From Candidatus Methylomirabilota bacterium (lineage in GTDB: Bacteria; Methylomirabilota; Methylomirabilia; Methylomirabilales; 2-02-FULL-66-22): a DNA stretch of 27,136 nucleotides. The notes beneath the pieces were generated by a model, which saw only the letters and a program-made list of their open reading frames with translations, ran no database searches and had not been told where the DNA came from. Each line of letters starts with the position of its first letter. Within the stretch, counting starts at the first letter, position 1. Shown here in pieces: positions 23,053-27,136 of the stretch. Made by a program: the position numbers and the translations under genes. Where the stretch lies: assembly GCA_016209725.1 (NCBI GenBank), contig JACQVO010000098.1, positions 1 to 27,136 on the forward strand, written 5' to 3'.

Positions 23053-24687
23053 ATGGGTCAGACAGATCGCGTCGTCTACGTGCGGACCGGGGTGGCGAAT
23101 TTCAAGCCGCCTCCGCTCTGGGAGCTGGCCAGCGCCGGGGGAAGCAAGACCCTGCAGGAGTTTTGGGAAGCCGGCAAGCTGAGGGAGATCTACGCCGAAG
23201 AATTCCTGTGGGCAGGCTTCACCCGTCTGGTGACCGAGACCCTCAACCAGGGAATCGACATCTCGCGCACCACCACGATCAACGTGGCCGTCTCCTATCC
23301 CCACGAGATGGCCCAGATGAGGGAAGACGAGGTGGCCGAGGATTTCTGCCGGCGCCTTGCCGAGAGCGAATACCGAACCGCCTTCCGCCAGACCCCCCGC
23401 GTCCGCTTCACACCCACCCACGCGGCCTCTGCGTCAGGGATCGTGCCGTTCAACGACGCCCTGGCGGATCTCTTGGAGCGTGACGAGAAGATGTCCATGG
23501 TGGTTGCCGGGGGCAACACCAAGGGGACGAACCGGAACCGACCCCGCATCAGCCCGGCCGAGACCACGGACATCTTCGCGAGCTTGGTTTCCCCCTTCGA
23601 TCGCAGGCACGCCAAGGCCAACATGTTGAAGCTGGGCGCCGCAGCCCTTGGCCGCGCCTACCAGCATGACTTCGATCTGATCAAGGCGCTGGAGCGGTTT
23701 ATCCATGCGCAGCGACTATACACCCACGAACTCGCGCGTCGCGGGCTGTCCACGGCCCACATCACCACCCATCCGGATTCGATCGAGGACCGGACGATCC
23801 TTCACCCGCTGAAGCTTCGCGGCACGGGACCTCAGAGCATGGGCTACGCTGGCCTGCTCCTCGCGACGCAACCTCCGCCGGCAGGGCGGGCGGTGCGGGT
23901 CGTCGGGATCGGGTGCGGGGTGGATGCTTCCAGCATCCGCGACCGGCCGTCCCATCTGTTCTCCCAGGCCATGGCCTCGGCGGTCTCCACCGCCTTGGTC
24001 CAGGCACGGCTTCCCGGGTTGGGGAGCCTGAAGGTCCTGGAGCATCACAATCCGTATCCAGCGGTTCCCCTCACCGAGCTGACGGTGCTCCTGAAGGCAT
24101 TGGGTTACCGGGGGAGCGTAACGCAGGCGCTCCTCCAGAATGACATCGGCGTCCACGGGCGCATGATCTGTGCCGGCCGATCAGGCGGGGCGCAGGTGGG
24201 CCACGCGATCACGCCGACGTTCATCCGCCTCACCTTCGAGACGTTCAAGCAATTCCTGGGGGCGGGCGGGTATCCTGCCCTTGACCTGGGGCCCGACGAG
24301 GTCGCCTACGGCGGCATCAGCAGCGTGGGAGGGCACCACACCTTCGACGGCTACGCGATCCTGGCCGGGGGGAGAAGAGAGGCTGTCGCGACCCTCGACG
24401 CGGCGCTGGAGCCTTTCGATCACGACCACTTCAACGGGGTGACCGAGCGGGACCTGGAGGAGCAGGCGGCACTGACCGGCGCCGTCATCCCCGACGGGAT
24501 GACCCTCGGCTTCATCAGCTTTCAGGAAACCAAGGAGGGACGCGAGTACTTCGCCATCGCCCGCACCCCCGATGGCCGTGATTTCCCCTTCGTGGCTTCC
24601 CCCGCATTCTTCACGCGCCTCCTGGAGACCGCCTACATCGGGACCCCGATTCGGATCTCACCCACGCTGCAGGCGGTGGAGGGCTAG
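23053..24687 (+). CDS. Thiolase-superfamily protein with altered active site
   Basis: This 544-residue protein keeps the thiolase layout but not its catalytic residues. THAASASGIVPFNDALADLL followed by MSMVVAGGNTKG sits where thiolases have the nucleophile segment (A-C-A-S-G), with Ser in place of Cys. LEHHNPYPAVPLTELTVLL corresponds to the HExF region, and CAGRSGGAQVGHAITPTFIR to the N-x-GG-x-x-x-GHP region, with Gly-His kept. After residue 410 an extra C-terminal domain (AVIPDGMTLGFISFQETKEG and ARTPDGRDFPFVAS) resembles the added beta-domain of thiolase-like protein type 1. ATG 23053 is preferred over the farther GTG 23008 because of the G-rich Shine-Dalgarno immediately upstream. The reaction is unknown; acyl binding without Claisen chemistry, or lipid binding, is possible. 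Confidence 0.6.
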   Translation: MGQTDRVVYVRTGVANFKPPPLWELASAGGSKTLQEFWEAGKLREIYAEEFLWAGFTRLVTETLNQGIDISRTTTINVAVSYPHEMAQMREDEVAEDFCRRLAESEYRTAFRQTPRVRFTPTHAASASGIVPFNDALADLLERDEKMSMVVAGGNTKGTNRNRPRISPAETTDIFASLVSPFDRRHAKANMLKLGAAALGRAYQHDFDLIKALERFIHAQRLYTHELARRGLSTAHITTHPDSIEDRTILHPLKLRGTGPQSMGYAGLLLATQPPPAGRAVRVVGIGCGVDASSIRDRPSHLFSQAMASAVSTALVQARLPGLGSLKVLEHHNPYPAVPLTELTVLLKALGYRGSVTQALLQNDIGVHGRMICAGRSGGAQVGHAITPTFIRLTFETFKQFLGAGGYPALDLGPDEVAYGGISSVGGHHTFDGYAILAGGRREAVATLDAALEPFDHDHFNGVTERDLEEQAALTGAVIPDGMTLGFISFQETKEGREYFAIARTPDGRDFPFVASPAFFTRLLETAYIGTPIRISPTLQAVEG

Positions 24688-24759
24688 GCGGGGATGTGGG
24701 GAGAGGGGATCAAAGCCTTGCCATGGGAAAATACGTCACCGTACTTGTGGCCAAGAGCA

Positions 24760-25206
24760 CTAGGTTGGCGAGGGGAAAACGGTCCCCTCGAACGCTTCGA
24801 TCCTTCGGCGGATCGCGTCGGGCACGGGGCGGGAACCCTGGGTGGTCTTGTCGAAGTTCGCGTAGATGATCTGGGCGCTCGCAACCTGCTCGCCGCCCTC
24901 CTCCCGGACGATCTCGTAGTCCATGCTGAAGCTCGCGCGGCCGATGGCGACCACGCGGGCATGGACCAGCAAGACCTCGTCAAAGCGGGCCGGACGCTTG
25001 AACTCCAGGGTGGCCTTGACCAGCGAGGGGTCAAAGCCGTGCTGCTCCACCATCTCCTGGTACTGAAACCCCAGCGCGCGGAAGTATTCTGTAAGCGCCA
25101 CGTCCACATACTCCAGGTAGCGGGAGTTGTAGACGATCCCCTGCCCGTCAACCTCGCTGTACCGCACCCGGATCGGGCACGCGAACCGGAATCCCGCTGG
25201 CTTCAC
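24760..25206 (-). CDS. Hotdog-fold acyl-CoA thioesterase (4-hydroxybenzoyl-CoA thioesterase-like)
   Basis: This protein of about 148 residues has the 4HBT signature RVRYSEVDGQGIVYNSRYLEYVDVALTEYF, with the catalytic Asp in EVDGQG. The hotdog strands ATLEFKRPARFDEVLLVHARV and SFSMDYEIVREEGGEQVASA follow. It hydrolyses acyl- or aroyl-CoA esters. GTG 25206 is chosen because the conserved fold begins right after it; ATG 25284, overlapping the upstream gene by 23 bases, would add a 26-residue non-conserved leader. It is the last gene of the apparent benzoyl-CoA-reductase-like unit and could act on aromatic or cyclic acyl-CoA. Confidence 0.85.
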   Translation of the reverse strand: MKPAGFRFACPIRVRYSEVDGQGIVYNSRYLEYVDVALTEYFRALGFQYQEMVEQHGFDPSLVKATLEFKRPARFDEVLLVHARVVAIGRASFSMDYEIVREEGGEQVASAQIIYANFDKTTQGSRPVPDAIRRRIEAFEGTVFPSPT

Positions 25207-25261
25207 GAGCGCCCGCTCCCTCTCTATTCCGCGCGGTACCAGCGACGACCTGCCTCCCCCC

Positions 25262-26089
25262 TCATGCCGCCCGCACCGTCTCACCCGGAACGCCTGCCAT
25301 CCGCGCCTTCTTCACGCGCTGCCATCCCAGGAGCGCCGCGCCCAGCGCCGTGGTATACTGGGGTTCTGCAGGGACGTGGATCGTGACCCCCCATTTTTCC
25401 TGACACGCCTTGACCATCCCCGCCTGGAGCGCCACGCCGCCGATGAAAGTGACCTCCCCGCCCTTCATGCCGACCCGCTTGAGTTGCATCAGCGCGCGCT
25501 CGGCCAGCGAATGGTGGATCCCCGCCAGGATGTCCTCCACGGATCGCCCCTCGGAGACGTGGTTGATGATCTCTGACTCGGCCAGGACGGCACAGATGCT
25601 GCTGATGGTCTGAGGAGCCGTGCTCAGGAGCGCCCGGCCCCCGATCTCCTCCACCTCCACTTCCAGGTACTTGGCTGCCCGCTCCAGGAAGCCGCCAGAG
25701 CCCGCCGCACATTTCTCGTTCATGTGAAATTCCTTGACCTTGCCGTGCTCCCGCAGCCGGACCGCCCGGGTGCTCTGCGCGCCCATGTCCAGCACGAACT
25801 CGGTAGAGGGGAAGAGAAAGGCCGCCCCCCGGGCGCCGCAGGTGAGATCGGTGATCTGGATATCCCTGAAGGAAACGCTGTAACGGCCAAGCCCGGTCGT
25901 GGCCACGTACTGCACCCCATCCCGCGCGATCCCGGCCTCGCCCAGGGCCAGGGCCAGCGCCTCACTGGTCACCGCCTCGAAGTCGCCCCGCGTGCGGGCC
26001 ACCCCCCGCCCGCGGACGATGCCCGCCTCGTCTACCAGAAGCGCCTTGGTCCGGCCGGATCCGAGATCTATCCCCGCCACGAGGCTCAT
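25262..26089 (-). CDS. BadF/BadG/HgdC-type ATPase, second paralogue (BzdQ/BcrD-like)
   Basis: This 275-residue protein has the acetate/sugar kinase-Hsp70-actin fold. VAGIDLGSGRTKALLVDE is the first phosphate loop, and NEKCAAGSGGFLE (Cys127) and SSICAVLAESEI (Cys166) carry the two cysteines that ligate the [4Fe-4S] cluster between two subunits. FIGGVALQAGMVKAC and YTTALGAALLG close the nucleotide site. The DMGAQSTRAV loop differs from the DMGGQDTKAI loop of the paralogue upstream. In this family ATP hydrolysis drives low-potential electrons into benzoyl-CoA reductase or 2-hydroxyacyl-CoA dehydratase. GGGGGAG before ATG 26089 supports the start; the frame upstream reads through a repeat. Confidence 0.9.
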   Translation of the reverse strand: MSLVAGIDLGSGRTKALLVDEAGIVRGRGVARTRGDFEAVTSEALALALGEAGIARDGVQYVATTGLGRYSVSFRDIQITDLTCGARGAAFLFPSTEFVLDMGAQSTRAVRLREHGKVKEFHMNEKCAAGSGGFLERAAKYLEVEVEEIGGRALLSTAPQTISSICAVLAESEIINHVSEGRSVEDILAGIHHSLAERALMQLKRVGMKGGEVTFIGGVALQAGMVKACQEKWGVTIHVPAEPQYTTALGAALLGWQRVKKARMAGVPGETVRAA

Positions 26090-26102
26090 TGCGCTCCCCC
26101 AC

Positions 26103-26194
26103 GATTGGAAACTGGAAGATGGACACTGGAAACTGGGTCGTTCCACGACCCTCTCTTGCCAATTTCCAGTTTCCGGCTTCCAATTTCCGATTTC
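26103..26194. repeat. Long interspersed inverted repeat of the GGAAACTGGAAG type
   Basis: The left arm 26107-26136 and right arm 26159-26188 are reverse complements at 25 of 30 positions. Between them sits a second perfect hairpin, GGTCGT (26136-26141) and ACGACC (26145-26150). The arms are built of TGGAAA(C/T)TGG units, so direct and inverted repetition coexist. The element fills the 106-base spacer between the two ATPase genes and would be transcribed with them as a long hairpin. Confidence 0.75.
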
Positions 26195-26195
26195 G

Positions 26196-26990
26196 TCACG
26201 CCGTCGCCAAGCGCTCTGCCCGCTCCAGGGCAAAGTATGCCGCCCCCAGGGCGCCGTTGAAGTGGGCATCGGGGCTCACGTTCAGCTTCCGTCCCAGGGT
26301 GTTTTGCAGCGCATCCACCATCCCCACGTTGCGGGCCACCCCTCCGGTGAAGGTGATCTCGTCCTGGATGCCCACGCGACGGACCAAGGAGATGGTCCGG
26401 GTGGCGATGGCCTTGTGCACCCCCGCCAGGATGTCCTCCGTCCGTTTCCGCTGCGCCACGTAGGACAGGATGTCGGATTCCACGAAGACGGTGCACACCG
26501 AGGTCAGGCGGACGGGCGTGCGGCCTTGCAGCGAGATCCGACCGATTTCGTCGAGGGACAACCCCATGCACTCGGCGGCCGCCTGCATGAAGCGGCCGGT
26601 CCCCGCGGCACACTTGTCGTTCATGCAGAAATCCAGGACCTCGCCCACCGGACCGATCTTGATCGCCTTGGTGTCCTGTCCCCCCATGTCAATGACCGTA
26701 CGGGTGGCGGGGAACAGGAAGTGCGCCCCCTTGGCGTGACAGGTGATCTCGGTGATCTGGGCATCCCCGAAGGTAACTTTGTAGCGCCCGTAGCCCGTCC
26801 CCACAACGTAGCCAACGGCCTCCCGGGGCAACCCCGCATCCTCCAACGCCTTCAGGAAGGCGCTCTCGGCCGCCTTGCTCACGTTCGCGCCGGTCCCGAT
26901 GAGGGCGCGGCTTACAATCTCCCTCCGGTCGTTCAAGATGATCGCCTTGGTCTGCGTGGATCCGACGTCCACCCCGCCGCCGTGTGCCAT
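26196..26990 (-). CDS. BadF/BadG/HgdC-type ATPase, first paralogue (BzdP/HgdC-like)
   Basis: This 264-residue protein shows the activator signatures in order: GGGVDVGSTQTKAIIL, GTGYGRYKVTFGD, DMGGQDTKAI, NDKCAAGTGRFM (Cys127) and TSVCTVFVESDI (Cys166), then FTGGVARNVGMVDAL and FNGALGAAYFAL. The cysteine positions coincide with the cluster ligands of the glutaryl-CoA dehydratase activator. It is the electron-activating ATPase of a BCR/HAD-type enzyme. GGGAGGGGG before the ATG and an 11-base gap to the upstream subunit gene show tight co-transcription. Confidence 0.92.
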   Translation of the reverse strand: MAHGGGVDVGSTQTKAIILNDRREIVSRALIGTGANVSKAAESAFLKALEDAGLPREAVGYVVGTGYGRYKVTFGDAQITEITCHAKGAHFLFPATRTVIDMGGQDTKAIKIGPVGEVLDFCMNDKCAAGTGRFMQAAAECMGLSLDEIGRISLQGRTPVRLTSVCTVFVESDILSYVAQRKRTEDILAGVHKAIATRTISLVRRVGIQDEITFTGGVARNVGMVDALQNTLGRKLNVSPDAHFNGALGAAYFALERAERLATA

Positions 26991-27001
26991 GCACCCCCTC
27001 C

Positions 27002-27136
27002 CTACCCCTTCCTGAAGAACTTCTTGTGCTCCAGCGCCTCGAAGAAGGCGTCGATCCGATTCTTCATCTGGGCTTCCGAGTAGTACCGGGGGTCTTCCAG
27101 GTCCGACTCCACCAGAAGGGTGGGCACCCCCAGCTC
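27002..27136 (-). CDS. C-terminus of a BcrB/BcrC/HgdB-family subunit (partial at window edge)
   Basis: The last 44 residues of a protein run off the window. ELGVPTLLVESDLEDPRYY followed by SEAQMKNRIDAFFEAL matches the conserved end of benzoyl-CoA reductase / 2-hydroxyacyl-CoA dehydratase subunits (G-P-x-L-x-x-E-x-D-x-x-D-x-R, then T/N-R-I/V-E/D-A-F). Whether it is BcrB-, BcrC- or HgdB-like cannot be decided from this piece. It heads, within this window, a unit continuing into two ATPases and a thioesterase. Confidence 0.85.
   Translation of the reverse strand, partial: ELGVPTLLVESDLEDPRYYSEAQMKNRIDAFFEALEHKKFFRKG

Overview
This is a GC-rich stretch of bacterial chromosome. The codon use and intergenic palindromes look like those of an uncultivated anaerobic or facultative lineage such as Methylomirabilota/NC10, Rokubacteria or Desulfobacterota. 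That placement is an impression: the window holds no rRNA or other phylogenetic marker. I found no tRNA, rRNA, CRISPR array or complete insertion sequence.

Left part, plus strand, 1-9.7 kb. In order: a tyrosine-recombinase N-terminal fragment; a BrnT toxin with a CopG-type antitoxin; a DJ-1/PfpI protein; a PhzF-like isomerase; a GYD-domain protein; an ATP-grasp ligase followed closely by an NfuA-type Fe-S carrier; an OsmC-family peroxidase gene interrupted in frame by TGA exactly at the conserved peroxidatic cysteine (a probable selenoprotein); a YjgN/DUF898 membrane protein; and an M48 metalloprotease.

Middle, minus strand, 9.8-14.4 kb. A sugar-phosphate isomerase/epimerase-like TIM barrel, an UPF0309 SIS-domain protein and a complete TRAP transporter (dctP-dctM-dctQ) all read the same way and look like one uptake and catabolism unit.

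Right of that, minus strand, 14.4-22.2 kb. This is a NiFe-hydrogenase accessory locus transcribed hypA-hypB-hypF-hypC-hypD-hypE, followed by a HoxF/NuoF-like diaphorase gene, a scar carrying what may be the first codons of hoxU, and the N-terminal membrane half of a sensor kinase. hypA, B, C, D and E look intact. hypF has an in-frame amber stop plus a frameshifting deletion in its catalytic C-terminal domain. hoxF lacks its FMN-binding segment. The kinase has lost its catalytic half. No hydrogenase large or small subunit is present. The simplest reading is a hydrogenase locus in decay.

Right end, 22.5-27.1 kb. On the plus strand are a MaoC/PhaJ-type enoyl-CoA hydratase and a large thiolase-superfamily protein whose nucleophilic cysteine appears replaced by serine. 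On the minus strand, reading in from the edge, are the C-terminus of a BcrB/BcrC/HgdB-family subunit, two different BadF/BadG/HgdC-type ATPases and a hotdog thioesterase. Paired ATPases suggest an ATP-dependent benzoyl-CoA-reductase-like enzyme.

At least six families of short palindromic or repetitive elements lie between genes, and one sits in frame inside the recombinase fragment.
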